Part shown: piece by piece, positions 35,392 through 44,209 of the stretch
Layout: each line of letters opens with the position of its first letter
Position numbering within the stretch: the stretch's first letter is position 1
NCBI RefSeq assembly: GCF_003143515.1
Contig: NZ_CP029343.1
Span: 3,596,001 to 3,660,000 of the forward strand
Direction: 5' to 3'
DNA length: 64,000 nt
DNA from: Massilia oculi
Lineage (GTDB): Bacteria; Pseudomonadota; Gammaproteobacteria; Burkholderiales; Burkholderiaceae_D
Translations under genes and position numbers: made by a program
The notes under the pieces: generated by a model
The model's input: the letters and a program-made list of their open reading frames with translations, nothing else
Database searches by the model: none
What the model was told of the DNA's origin: nothing

Positions 35392-36393
35392 ATGAAGAAT
35401 CACTTGCCTGACCAGTTCCAATTTAGTCACCAATACTGCTTCTTTTTGCACGATCAGTTGGTAAGCCTCTTAAAGGGGGGCGAAGCGGCGGATATTTTTT
35501 CGCATGAATGGAAGGTTGTGGAAGGGGAAGCTCACCCTCCTTTGAACTTATCAGGGGAGGAACTATTTCAATGGTTGGAGAGAAACAACAAGAAGGACGT
35601 GGTTTTTTCCCTCTACTACAAACAAATTTGCGCCGCGCTAGTTTCGGACATGCTGAACTTTGTCTACGAGGCACTATCTTGCTCTGCAAAAGGAAAGCTG
35701 ACCGTCGCTTTTGCACTACTTCGAAAGCCACTCAAGGAAAATCTGTTTTTTCTGGAATGGTTATTGGCGAGGCCTAGTGAAATGTTGGCTGCGTTTGATG
35801 GTGATTATGAGCATAAGTCGATCAACAAGCGATTTTCTGATTCTGAGAAAAAGCAAATAATTAAAGAGGCAGCGGAGAATTCTCATGCAGGTGAATGGCT
35901 TCCGGCTGAGCTGATTTACGACGTCAGATACAATAAGAACTTCTCGATAGGGTTCGAGGCATTATTTCAAAAGGCAAATCATCTAGTAACGTCATTTCGA
36001 TTTCTTGAGACCGAGCGAGCAAACTTAAATTTCGTTTTCTCTGATGAGGATGCATGGCAGTCACAGTGGGAGGGGTTATATTCTTTTCTGCCAATCATGC
36101 TTTTCCACACAGTTCAGATTGTGAAGTCGATTATAGGAAATTTTTCTCGATTTACTGAGCAGCGAGATTTGGATCCGGTTCGCGCGCTTATTGGTCTTGC
36201 ACTTTGGTTCCAACACCGACCTACGCCAATTGAGGCCCGACCAATTTTAGAATCAATAGCGGAGGCATTATTGGAGATCACATGCCCACAATGCGGGGGC
36301 GCATTAGATGCAAGTCACGCCGCGCTTGAAAGAATTTATATTGATAACGTGTTGTCTTGTAAAGAATGCACATGGTCCCATAGACCATATTAA
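35392..36393 (+). CDS. orphan cargo protein with C-terminal zinc ribbon, unknown
   Basis: 333 residues, AT-rich, mostly helical by composition, with a C-terminal CxxC pair (ITCPQCGGAL ... VLSCKECTWSH) that should bind one zinc. Central part: many aromatic and charged residues, e.g. KLTVAFALLRKPLKENLFFLEWLLARP. I recognise no named family. Proteins of this kind occur singly in defence islands. The ATG at 35392 lacks a clear ribosome site. Convergent with the PRTase-like gene. Confidence 0.65.
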   Translation: MKNHLPDQFQFSHQYCFFLHDQLVSLLKGGEAADIFSHEWKVVEGEAHPPLNLSGEELFQWLERNNKKDVVFSLYYKQICAALVSDMLNFVYEALSCSAKGKLTVAFALLRKPLKENLFFLEWLLARPSEMLAAFDGDYEHKSINKRFSDSEKKQIIKEAAENSHAGEWLPAELIYDVRYNKNFSIGFEALFQKANHLVTSFRFLETERANLNFVFSDEDAWQSQWEGLYSFLPIMLFHTVQIVKSIIGNFSRFTEQRDLDPVRALIGLALWFQHRPTPIEARPILESIAEALLEITCPQCGGALDASHAALERIYIDNVLSCKECTWSHRPY

Positions 36394-36513
36394 CTAAAAT
36401 CCCGTAGGCCGCGGATGCGCCTGACGAGGCCCCAAGCGTCCAATGTACGTGACTTATGGCAACGCATCGAGAGGACGGAGATTTGAAGTCAATCCAAGCG
36501 CGGCGCTACGATG

Positions 36514-38790
36514 TTAAGTAGAGGACCTAGTCTGGCGGTTTTGTTCCATTTCACTCATCAAGAACATTGCAATGATAGTAAAGTGATCTGCGATAGCCTT
36601 GTCGACGACGTTGGCAAGAAGTTCACGGGCGTGCTTCTGATGCAGCGTCAAGCGTCCAACCAACAGCGCAATCAAATATTCCATTAATGCATGACCTCCG
36701 CTTTCGCACGCGCCGGCAACTTCGCCGGACAGGAAGGCAAACATGCGTTCACTAACGATTTCGTCACAATTGCTGTATGCGATTTCGCCCTCTCGTGCAG
36801 CACGGAGAAAGGATGCCTGAATAACGCCGTCGCTAAACCTCTGAAAGCTCTCTGGCGAAATCACCGTTCGCTCGTATGTTCTGCAGACCAGCCTCGCCTT
36901 CTTCGGCACGCCCTGCCGATACTTATGAAACAGCGACGTTATGATTGCGAACGTGTCCGCTTGGCTAATAACGCGTCTACCATCGTAAGTCGGGATCATC
37001 GTGAAGTCAGCTGCGAGCTTTAACGTTACCCCTTGCGGCGAAGGCCAGAAGAGGTTGTTTTCCAGACCCACTCCGGGTGCAGTGCGCAGTAGCTCAATGC
37101 GCTCAGTGATAGCGACAGGCACGTCATGGTCTGCACAGGCGCACCAATATTCCAACTCTAGCAACCGTTCGTATTCGAGCTGCCAGCTGTGATTAGGTAC
37201 ACAGTGTGGTAGATCGAGAGAAACAACCGACAGCAGGTTAAACGTTTTAGGTCCCTGATCCCCGAAAGTAAGATTTGATTCGATGCGGCGACGCTCTGTC
37301 CCCGACGTAGCCCTGAAAATGGGGCTGACGTAAGTAATGCTGCCGCCTGGGTGAACAGTACGCAGGTCGCGACTAATACCCATCAACTCGTAGGTGTCGT
37401 CCATACAGCCCGAGAGCACCAAGGTGCCTGCTTCCCTCTCCTCGGGAACGGCTGAAAGAGCCATTGATGGCGTAACGATCGCCTGTTCCTGAAGATTGGA
37501 TGGGAGCGCCGCATAGGTTTGATCTGCGAAGGTTCTGGCACCAGGATAACTTGTTGGTACAACGCGACGTAAGTTCACGGTCGAGCCGCGACGGATCAGC
37601 CGAGAAAGTCTACTGCGAATATCCGCAACGCGTTCGCGGGCACTCTCTTCATCAGCCGTGCCTTCCAACATATTTTGCACATCGAGATAAAGTTCAAACT
37701 GCCGCGTGCCAACAGACCTGAATGCTCTGAACAATCCTGTACTGACCAGTCGATCTAACACGGACCTAGATGTCTCGTCGAAGTCATTGAGAGCCACTTC
37801 AATTTCTTCCACTTTTGCCGGTTCGGTACGAAACTGGTCTCCCACAATAGGAATCGCGTAGGAGTGACTGCTACATTCGGGACACTTAGCTCCCGGGTAA
37901 TTTTCAATTCGCGGTATTCCTTCGAAACTGTGCGCCGCGTCCGCACCCAAGTTACAGACCACAATGCCAGGCGTGGTAGAACCCAGGAAATACAAGGTGA
38001 AGATATTTTCCGCTTTTGCGCCTTTTTCGATAAGCTTTGAGGCCAAACTACCTGACGTGGAGGCTGAAACCAAAAAAACAGTATGCTCAGGATCGGACAC
38101 GGTAAGTGCGTCTAGGCCGCCATACGAAGCGTGCGATTCTATCATCGGAAGTGCATCGGCCTCTTGCCAACGGAGTCGCTCATACGCGAGTGCGTAAGCC
38201 ACTGGTGCGATACCGGACGTGTCGATGACGAGCCGATTGATAGTGCGGCCTTTGAGCAGTGGATACAGCCAGAAAAGGAGTTGGTGATTTGCTCCGCTCT
38301 TTTCGAGAACATTAGCTGCACGTAAAAATTGAGTTGAATGCGTACCGGACGGCTTCGTGAAATGCGTACCACGACCAGCAGTGACAAGGCCCCCGTTTCT
38401 TAAAAACAGATCAAATAAGGAAAAGCGCTGCTCCAAGACGTCAATGTTCGCGTCTGCCGGGCACATTCCCGTCAACGACTCGACCGAAACCTTCGAATGA
38501 TCCGTTGACCACGTAATCAGCGTAATGTGATCGATATCCTTGAGCATCGTCTGGAGGCGTATCCGTATCGCGGAATCTCTGGATAGGATTGCGCGCACCA
38601 TTGCTACGGCAACTGGCTGGCCGCTGATATGAATGCGGTCGTAAGGGCCGCCACTGGCCAGCCAAGGAACGATTGCCTCATCTAAGAGTTCCTCGCTGAA
38701 AGAAACCGGATGAAGAAAAACGGAGAGCACGTTGATCAAGCGGCCATCGGATCCTGCTCGAAGGTACGTCGAGATATTGAACACGCTCAT
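36514..38790 (-). CDS. phosphoribosyltransferase-like large protein, partner of a GHKL ATPase
   Basis: 758 residues. Residues about 125-285 resemble a type I, orotate-type phosphoribosyltransferase: G-T-H-F-T-K-P-S-G-T-H-S (141-152), RLVIDTSGIAPVAYALA, and the strand-loop VFLVSASTSGSLASKLIEKGAKA in the position of the PRPP loop. In that loop the two acidic residues of active enzymes are replaced by Ser-Ala, so the domain may bind rather than transfer. A CPEC motif follows at 303-306. The C-terminal 400 residues match nothing I know. Its ATG overlaps the stop of the GHKL gene. The pair is a candidate defence system; phage-nucleotide sensing or modification is a guess. Confidence 0.65.
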   Translation of the reverse strand: MSVFNISTYLRAGSDGRLINVLSVFLHPVSFSEELLDEAIVPWLASGGPYDRIHISGQPVAVAMVRAILSRDSAIRIRLQTMLKDIDHITLITWSTDHSKVSVESLTGMCPADANIDVLEQRFSLFDLFLRNGGLVTAGRGTHFTKPSGTHSTQFLRAANVLEKSGANHQLLFWLYPLLKGRTINRLVIDTSGIAPVAYALAYERLRWQEADALPMIESHASYGGLDALTVSDPEHTVFLVSASTSGSLASKLIEKGAKAENIFTLYFLGSTTPGIVVCNLGADAAHSFEGIPRIENYPGAKCPECSSHSYAIPIVGDQFRTEPAKVEEIEVALNDFDETSRSVLDRLVSTGLFRAFRSVGTRQFELYLDVQNMLEGTADEESARERVADIRSRLSRLIRRGSTVNLRRVVPTSYPGARTFADQTYAALPSNLQEQAIVTPSMALSAVPEEREAGTLVLSGCMDDTYELMGISRDLRTVHPGGSITYVSPIFRATSGTERRRIESNLTFGDQGPKTFNLLSVVSLDLPHCVPNHSWQLEYERLLELEYWCACADHDVPVAITERIELLRTAPGVGLENNLFWPSPQGVTLKLAADFTMIPTYDGRRVISQADTFAIITSLFHKYRQGVPKKARLVCRTYERTVISPESFQRFSDGVIQASFLRAAREGEIAYSNCDEIVSERMFAFLSGEVAGACESGGHALMEYLIALLVGRLTLHQKHARELLANVVDKAIADHFTIIAMFLMSEMEQNRQTRSST

Positions 38791-40052
38791 AAATTGTCAC
38801 CCAGCGGAATTAGAATCGACACATGTGCGCCTTGAATGTCTGGATACCCTTCCGTCATCTTTTGTGTAATTCCTCTACGCCAATCCATCATCCGCTCAGC
38901 CGGCGATGCGACATCGGTTTGTAGGAACATATTTCCGTACCATGCAAAATCCCGATACACATGCACGCGGTTAGTGCGTACGCGGATGAATCCCTTAAGC
39001 TCTTTCAGGTCGCGCAATACCTTCCATAAACCATACCCTCGGTTTTCGTCCCCAGTCGATGATCTTCCTGTGCTGAAACAGCCGAGCACGGCCTCGAATT
39101 GTTGCTGCGCGGAGGACCCGGCATATCCATCTTTAAGGTAGGTATAGGCAAACCCCGGGCCAGTGTCGAAGACGGAAATCTCGAGAAGGCCAAGGAAGTG
39201 GCGATCTGGCAGTGGAACTAGTCGAGTGTTTGGGGCTAGCGCCCGCGGTCTTGTAAAGTACGAAGCGTAGTTTTCGGCTTGGTTCAGCGTCGACGGAATG
39301 TCATTACCCTCGTCGTCTTTCACAGGCGCGGGCGCAGTATATGCAAGCTGTTCAGCTGTGTAGTAACGAGCGTACATCCCACGTATCGACAATAATAGTG
39401 GCTGCCTGTCCACGGTCGTACGTGCGTGGTCGTGCGTATTCTTGAAGAGCTCATGCAAAATCGTTGTCAGCCGTTCGCGATGATTTGTGATCGCGCCCCG
39501 AATGTTAGCCTCTGGCGTGACCGCCTTAATCATCTGATTTACGATGTGCTCGAACTGGTCGCGGCTGGCAACAAGTCGGTTTGGTGCCTGCGGATATAAC
39601 TGGGGCGGCAATCCGATCGCTGCAGGAATGTTGTCGAGACACAACAAAGAAGCTCGATCTTGCGCATTGAGGTCGGGCCACGAACGCTGACGCTTGAAAT
39701 AAGCGTCTTTGTAGCGAGCAAACGCGACCTTGGGAATTTCGGGCACCGCCTTTTCGTCGAGCAGGCCGAGCAGAGCCCCCGGCAGAGTATCGGAAATGCG
39801 CTTGAGGGCGTCAAGCGGGGCTTCTGCTATGCCTGGCTCAATACTTGTGCGACCGCCCAAGACACGCGTCCATGTACACAACCACTGCACGGTCGAGGCT
39901 TCCACAAGGAGTTTATGATCGTCGGCGCGAATACGATGCGAGTCAAACGCTAAAACGCGGTCCGCTGGCTCAATACGAGTATCAAGTAGCGCCTCCATGT
40001 CCTCCAAAGATGTCGGGAACGGATGCATATTGTAGCGGCCTTTAATTAGCAT
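38787..40052 (-). CDS. GHKL-type ATPase
   Basis: 421 residues (or 413 from ATG 40028; neither start has a strong ribosome site). The C-terminal half is a histidine-kinase/Hsp90-like ATPase domain: N-box ILHELFKNTHDHA (E201, N205), G1 box VFDTGPGFA (296-300), and G2 lid STGRSSTGDENRGYGLWKVL ending in G-Y-G-L. There is no phospho-acceptor His domain or receiver, so it is not a sensor kinase. The N-terminal 180 residues are unassigned. Its stop overlaps the start of the PRTase-like gene, which implies that the products act together. Confidence 0.8.
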   Translation of the reverse strand: MLIKGRYNMHPFPTSLEDMEALLDTRIEPADRVLAFDSHRIRADDHKLLVEASTVQWLCTWTRVLGGRTSIEPGIAEAPLDALKRISDTLPGALLGLLDEKAVPEIPKVAFARYKDAYFKRQRSWPDLNAQDRASLLCLDNIPAAIGLPPQLYPQAPNRLVASRDQFEHIVNQMIKAVTPEANIRGAITNHRERLTTILHELFKNTHDHARTTVDRQPLLLSIRGMYARYYTAEQLAYTAPAPVKDDEGNDIPSTLNQAENYASYFTRPRALAPNTRLVPLPDRHFLGLLEISVFDTGPGFAYTYLKDGYAGSSAQQQFEAVLGCFSTGRSSTGDENRGYGLWKVLRDLKELKGFIRVRTNRVHVYRDFAWYGNMFLQTDVASPAERMMDWRRGITQKMTEGYPDIQGAHVSILIPLGDNL

Positions 40053-40217
40053 TTGTGAAGGATGTTGATGAAGTATGGCAGAAAACCAGCCGGTTATTAA
40101 TCACACTTGGGCGATGCGTAGTTCTTTGGCGAATCCGTCGCGAGAGCTGAGCACGAACAAGACAAAGTTTAAATTGGATTAAAGATAACGACGACATATG
40201 GCCAAGGGATTAGGATG

Positions 40218-41258
40218 TCAATGAATCCAGTCTGTCAATGGTCTGATGGGGCCAAACTTCGATAAGTTCGCATGAGCGATCGCGAAACCTACACTTGTCA
40301 GAGAAAAGTTGGAAAGTCGAGTGTTCTCCCATACCTGCCATAAGTAATCGAAATATGTCCGGCGGTTTGCGCATGAATCAAGTACCTTTATTTGGCTTTT
40401 CGAATGAAGGATTGCTTCGAGCATCTTCCGGTCGTTCAGCGTCAAACTTAGCTGATCGCAAAGGGCACGTACATTCTCGAGGCTTCCCCCAAGGACCTGG
40501 ACATGCCCCGCATCATGTTCGCACTGGACGAGAAGAGTGCGCGCAGCTGGGCTTAGGACCTTTACGCATACATCAGCCTCGGACACGCCAGTCTGAAAGG
40601 CGCCTGGATAGAACCTGAGTAAAGCCTTGTTCATGTCGTATTTTCCAGTACTGCTGATGGTTCCACATCCAGCATATTCCAGGTGGCTCATCGAGGCGTC
40701 AGATGAGGCGATATCCTGTAGGACTGGTTCTACGTACTTGTCTAGTGTATCCAATAGGGTTGAGAAGGATGATACCGTCGAAAACTTCATGTGCTTGATG
40801 GCGAAGATCAGCGTTAGTGCATTGATCTGCCCTGCTGAAATCTTGTGGATAGCATCGATCGACTCGCTCAACACGAGCTGAACGAAGCTTCTTGGCACCT
40901 GATGGGAACGTTGTACAAGCAACTCAACGAGTAAGGATTGAAGGCCTGCGTCGCCACTTCGGGCAGCAATTTTCTGCGCGGTGTACAGGCTATATCGGAA
41001 ATCGGGATCATGAGCGTTCTCCAATGCTGCCCGGTTCTCATGCTCGATGCGAGCAATGTATTCGTTGAGCAAATTGGTCGCTCGTGCTTCGGCGATAGCA
41101 CCTGCCATGTCCAGCATTTTGACGAACTCAGATCGGAATGTGTCCAGTGCTACCGTGCGGACATTTTCGTAGCTGAGACCAGCATTGACGGTCACATCTC
41201 GATGGGCTTGAATTGCCAGTGAGCCGTCTCCTACCTCCTGTTTCGTATCACCAAACAT
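40218..41258 (-). CDS. LPO_1073/Vpar_1526-like family protein
   Basis: 346 residues. The opening GDGSLAIQAHRDVTVNAGLSYENVRTVALDTFRSEFVKM is typical of the LPO_1073/Vpar_1526 family: a G-D-G-S-x-A-x-Q-A beta segment followed by an amphipathic helix region A-x-x-R-A-x-x-L-x-x-E-Y. Function is unknown; members occur on mobile elements and in defence islands. It starts 2 nt after the stop of the 74-residue 2TM gene, which carries the same I-Q-A-x-R-D-V motif, and lies 165 nt upstream of the GHKL gene in the same direction. Confidence 0.65.
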   Translation of the reverse strand: MFGDTKQEVGDGSLAIQAHRDVTVNAGLSYENVRTVALDTFRSEFVKMLDMAGAIAEARATNLLNEYIARIEHENRAALENAHDPDFRYSLYTAQKIAARSGDAGLQSLLVELLVQRSHQVPRSFVQLVLSESIDAIHKISAGQINALTLIFAIKHMKFSTVSSFSTLLDTLDKYVEPVLQDIASSDASMSHLEYAGCGTISSTGKYDMNKALLRFYPGAFQTGVSEADVCVKVLSPAARTLLVQCEHDAGHVQVLGGSLENVRALCDQLSLTLNDRKMLEAILHSKSQIKVLDSCANRRTYFDYLWQVWENTRLSNFSLTSVGFAIAHANLSKFGPIRPLTDWIH

Positions 41259-41260
41259 GA

Positions 41261-41485
41261 CTAGCCTCTACTTGAGATGTCATGGGTCGAGACGTCTCTT
41301 CCTGCCTGAATACCGACACCGCCAGGGCCAACTGTTTGCGATTGCGTTGGTTCGCTTTTTTGCATGAGTGCGCCCACAACGGTAGCTAAAGCAGCTAGTG
41401 CGGCGCAGATGCTATCCCAGCCAGGTAGGAAGAAGACCCATGTACCAGTTACGACAAATGCGAGAATAGCGACGAGTTTGAACAT
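41261..41485 (-). CDS. two-TM peptide with IQAGRDV motif
   Basis: 74 residues: two short hydrophobic segments (KLVAILAFVVTGTWVFFLPG and ICAALAALATVVGALMQ) and a polar tail V-G-P-G-G-V-G-I-Q-A-G-R-D-V. The tail matches the start of the following LPO_1073-like protein, suggesting that the two beta segments pair or that the peptide anchors its partner at the membrane. No homologue with known function comes to mind. Confidence 0.65.
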   Translation of the reverse strand: MFKLVAILAFVVTGTWVFFLPGWDSICAALAALATVVGALMQKSEPTQSQTVGPGGVGIQAGRDVSTHDISSRG

Positions 41486-41686
41486 ATTGGATCCATCATC
41501 AAGATTAAGTTATCTGTATCCCACGGCAAGTTTTATATGTCAACCAATCTATTTTTTTTAATCCCCACGGGTTTCCAGATACGCATTCGGCAAACGCAAT
41601 TCGATAACTGAGTAAGAAGTGCCTGGCAAGGACACATTCAAGTTCATGACGAAGAAGGCGCATATGTGTGATGCTAAATGTGGGCT

Positions 41687-42127
41687 TTACGGGTTCCTAG
41701 AAGAGTCAAACTCCAGTTCCAATTTCGACAGCACTCGCCACAGTTGAGGTACTTGGCAACCATACTGGCGCAAAGTGCCGGCAGTAGGGTGGTCGCGCTT
41801 CCATTCGTCATGCCATGTACTGCAGTTGGAGACGATTACGGCGTCATCCACGTCTTCAAACTGGTCAGCAGTGATGTCGACGACCCAATCGCCATTTTGC
41901 AGCCAGGCATGTGATGAGACGGCGCCGCTCTCGCTGTATTTGTGCCCGCAAACATACATGAACCCGTCGATGCCTTCGTCGTCGAGAACCTGGCCCAGCA
42001 CGAGCGACACGTCGCCACAGGCGCCTCGAGGAAAACTTGGCCACGGCAGCTCTTTCAGATCGCACTTTTCGAAAGCTACGCGTACAGCCACGGCGATTGT
42101 CCTTACACGTTCATTGTCTACATTCAT
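41687..42127 (-). CDS. transglutaminase/papain-fold cysteine protease-like protein
   Basis: 146 residues from the ATG at 42127 (a GTG at 42136 would add three). A C-H-D arrangement typical of transglutaminase-like folds is visible: C in FPRGACGDVSLVLGQVL, H in SSHAWLQNGDWVVDITADQF, with D two strands on in V-V-D-I-T. These folds act as proteases or acyl/deamidating enzymes. It follows the reverse transcriptase by 95 nt in the same direction and may be the third gene of that unit. Function in defence is inferred from position only. Confidence 0.6.
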   Translation of the reverse strand: MNVDNERVRTIAVAVRVAFEKCDLKELPWPSFPRGACGDVSLVLGQVLDDEGIDGFMYVCGHKYSESGAVSSHAWLQNGDWVVDITADQFEDVDDAVIVSNCSTWHDEWKRDHPTAGTLRQYGCQVPQLWRVLSKLELEFDSSRNP

Positions 42128-42221
42128 GCCACGCACGACTTGGTAAAGTTAGGTTTGCGCGTCCGGCTATGCGTACTGCGCTTCCTTTTCAGAGGACCAG
42201 AATCATCATCGGTGGCGATAC

Positions 42222-43616
42222 TCAACCACGCGAGCCGCCCTGGATGTCTTGCTCAAGTTCAGAAGTCTCGCGCCTGATGCGCCTTTTAAAGGCGCGGTTG
42301 ACCTGCACTTCGGTCAGACTCCCGACATTTTCCATTCCGTACAGGGCGAGCAATGCCCGCTGTTCGTCGATGGACGAGGTGTCGAAGTTAGGGATGTACC
42401 GATGCGTGAGGTTGCTACGCTTGGCTTCGTGAAAGCTCCGAACGAACGATTTCAGTTCGCCCTTGCTTGGCTCGAAGGCGAAGCGCTTGCACAGGACGTG
42501 GATCGTCTTGTCCAAGTTATGCAGCTGCGACACTGATTTGTCGTCAATTTGGGAGAAGTAGAAAACCCATCCGCGGCGAACTTCATCGAACAGGCAACCG
42601 GTGATGCGCAGGTTCAGACGCCACGTAAAAATTTTGCGAGCACGCTCTTGCAACAACTTGCGCGCGGCAGGATCCGGGTTGGCAATTGCTGATGCACGCC
42701 TGTACTTGTAGGTAGTGAAGATCTTTGCGAGGGAAGACTCCAGGCGACGAATCGAGTCGAGTTTGACCGACGCCAGCATATTCTTGAAATCGTACCCGAG
42801 AAAGTTGAAGTGATCCGTGATCTTGCCGGCCATCGACTTCCCCATCGTGTGCAAGGGATGCACGCTAAGACGATAGTCGTTCAGCAGGCATGCGCTGACA
42901 ACATTGAACAGCTCCTCGGGGTCGCCATTTGTCAAGATAAGGACGTCGTCAACATAGCGGAAGTACTTGACGTGATTAAGTTTTGAAGCCCACACGTCGA
43001 ACTTGGATAGATAGGCCTCGGCGAGGATATTCGAGATTGACAAGCCTTGGGGCACGCCCTTCGTTTCTTTGGCCTTGGAACGGTCGGGGTAGGCAACTGT
43101 CGGGTTCTCGATGGCCACGCGAATCAGATGGTGAATCTCTGCCTTGCGAATCTTACGCTTGAGTGCCGTTGTCAAGACATCATGATCGATGCTCGGATAA
43201 AAGTTGGTGACGTCGAGCTTGATCAAGTGGGTGTACATGCCACCAGCTAAAGCTTTGCGAAGTTCGGAGACCGTATGCTGCGGCAGCTTAACGTCCAGGT
43301 TTTCTTTGAACGTGTTTTTGAGGACGTTACATAGTGCGCGCAGCGTGATCCTATCGCGATAGGTCGGAATGGAAATCACCCGCGGGTATTTGTTGGCGCC
43401 CTTTGAGATCAGTTTTTCCTTGTACTGCGAGAACTTGTAGGAGCCGTCCGCAGCTTTCTTACTGATGAGATCGATTTCCCGCATGACGGTGAGTTCGAAA
43501 AGGTTCCGGCTGAGCCGGTCGACACCGATCGCACTCGTTAGGGAAATATAGTCTTCATACACACCGCGCAAGTTCTCGATTGTGAACTGCTGCGCAAAAT
43601 GCTTCGCCGCACTCAT
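42222..43616 (-). CDS. reverse transcriptase of the defence-associated (UG/DRT-like) kind
   Basis: 464 residues from the ATG overlapping the SLATT stop. RT motifs in order: fingers R-I-T-L-R-A-L, motif A LIKLDVTNFYPSID (134-144), motif B GVPQGLSISNILAE (187-200), motif C FRYVDDVLIL (219-228, Y-V-D-D), and a GYDFKN segment after it. A helical C-terminal extension of about 200 residues replaces the maturase/thumb-X region of group II introns, and no intron RNA or endonuclease domain is present. Fusion-free RTs of this size next to SLATT genes are known in the UG group of abortive-infection RTs. The subgroup number cannot be assigned by eye. Confidence 0.8.
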   Translation of the reverse strand: MSAAKHFAQQFTIENLRGVYEDYISLTSAIGVDRLSRNLFELTVMREIDLISKKAADGSYKFSQYKEKLISKGANKYPRVISIPTYRDRITLRALCNVLKNTFKENLDVKLPQHTVSELRKALAGGMYTHLIKLDVTNFYPSIDHDVLTTALKRKIRKAEIHHLIRVAIENPTVAYPDRSKAKETKGVPQGLSISNILAEAYLSKFDVWASKLNHVKYFRYVDDVLILTNGDPEELFNVVSACLLNDYRLSVHPLHTMGKSMAGKITDHFNFLGYDFKNMLASVKLDSIRRLESSLAKIFTTYKYRRASAIANPDPAARKLLQERARKIFTWRLNLRITGCLFDEVRRGWVFYFSQIDDKSVSQLHNLDKTIHVLCKRFAFEPSKGELKSFVRSFHEAKRSNLTHRYIPNFDTSSIDEQRALLALYGMENVGSLTEVQVNRAFKRRIRRETSELEQDIQGGSRG

Positions 43617-44209
43617 TTCAGATAAAACCAGAGGGCCGCGCCCGCCGGCGCAATATATAGTAGGGTCAACGCACAAAAGCGCCAGAGGCGCCACCAGTAG
43701 TACCGCACTACTTCACTGCGGAGCGGATGGCGCGAGCTTAAACCAGAGCCTGCGAGGATGCGGGCCCGGATATCATCTAACGTATTGTGGTTTTCAACCT
43801 CACGAAGCGCTTTTGCATACCGATCGGCCAACGCCGTGCAGGCTGAGCCAGCGACATTGGTTGTGGGATGGCTTTTCAAGGTAGCCAAGCAATTCTCGAC
43901 GTCTTGCAGCTCGTGATACCCCTGCTTGAAGCGGGCGGCACGGTCCTTGAATGCCTTGCTGTTGAGGTAAAGCGAGAGTGCCAAAAGAATGATCGACAAG
44001 ACGGCCATTGCGGTGTTAGCCAGATCCTCGTCCGCCTTCAGAGCAGGAGGAAATTTCAGCATGACGACCGACACGCACGTGGTATAGGCCGCGTAGACCA
44101 CCATCAAAAGCTGCGTGTGGTGTTCGTTTTGGAGAAATCGCTCTTCGGCATTGATCCAAGCCTTGCGCGTGAACCAAACTTTGTGGAACAGATGTTCAGG
44201 GATCGTCAA
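43613..44209 (-). CDS. SLATT-domain membrane protein
   Basis: 198 residues. Two TM segments (33-50 and 65-83) follow an N-terminal helix with HKVWFTRKAWINAEERFL. A cytosolic helical region (D-R-A-A-R-F-K-Q-G-Y-H-E-L) and a C-terminal hydrophobic segment (174-197) come after. This is the layout of SLATT proteins (SMODS/SLOG-associated 2TM effectors), of which the SLATT_5 branch is known next to reverse transcriptases. They are thought to open membrane pores on activation. Its stop codon overlaps the RT start (ATGA). First gene of the unit. Confidence 0.78.
   Translation of the reverse strand: MTIPEHLFHKVWFTRKAWINAEERFLQNEHHTQLLMVVYAAYTTCVSVVMLKFPPALKADEDLANTAMAVLSIILLALSLYLNSKAFKDRAARFKQGYHELQDVENCLATLKSHPTTNVAGSACTALADRYAKALREVENHNTLDDIRARILAGSGLSSRHPLRSEVVRYYWWRLWRFCALTLLYIAPAGAALWFYLK

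Noticed and set aside
38787..40052. Sensor histidine kinase
   Set aside because: GHKL boxes are present but there is no HisKA phospho-acceptor region, sensor or receiver, and the partner is not a response regulator.
42222..43616. Group II intron maturase or retron
   Set aside because: No maturase/HNH domain, no intron RNA domains V/VI around it, and no recognisable msr-msd; SLATT linkage points to the UG/DRT group instead.
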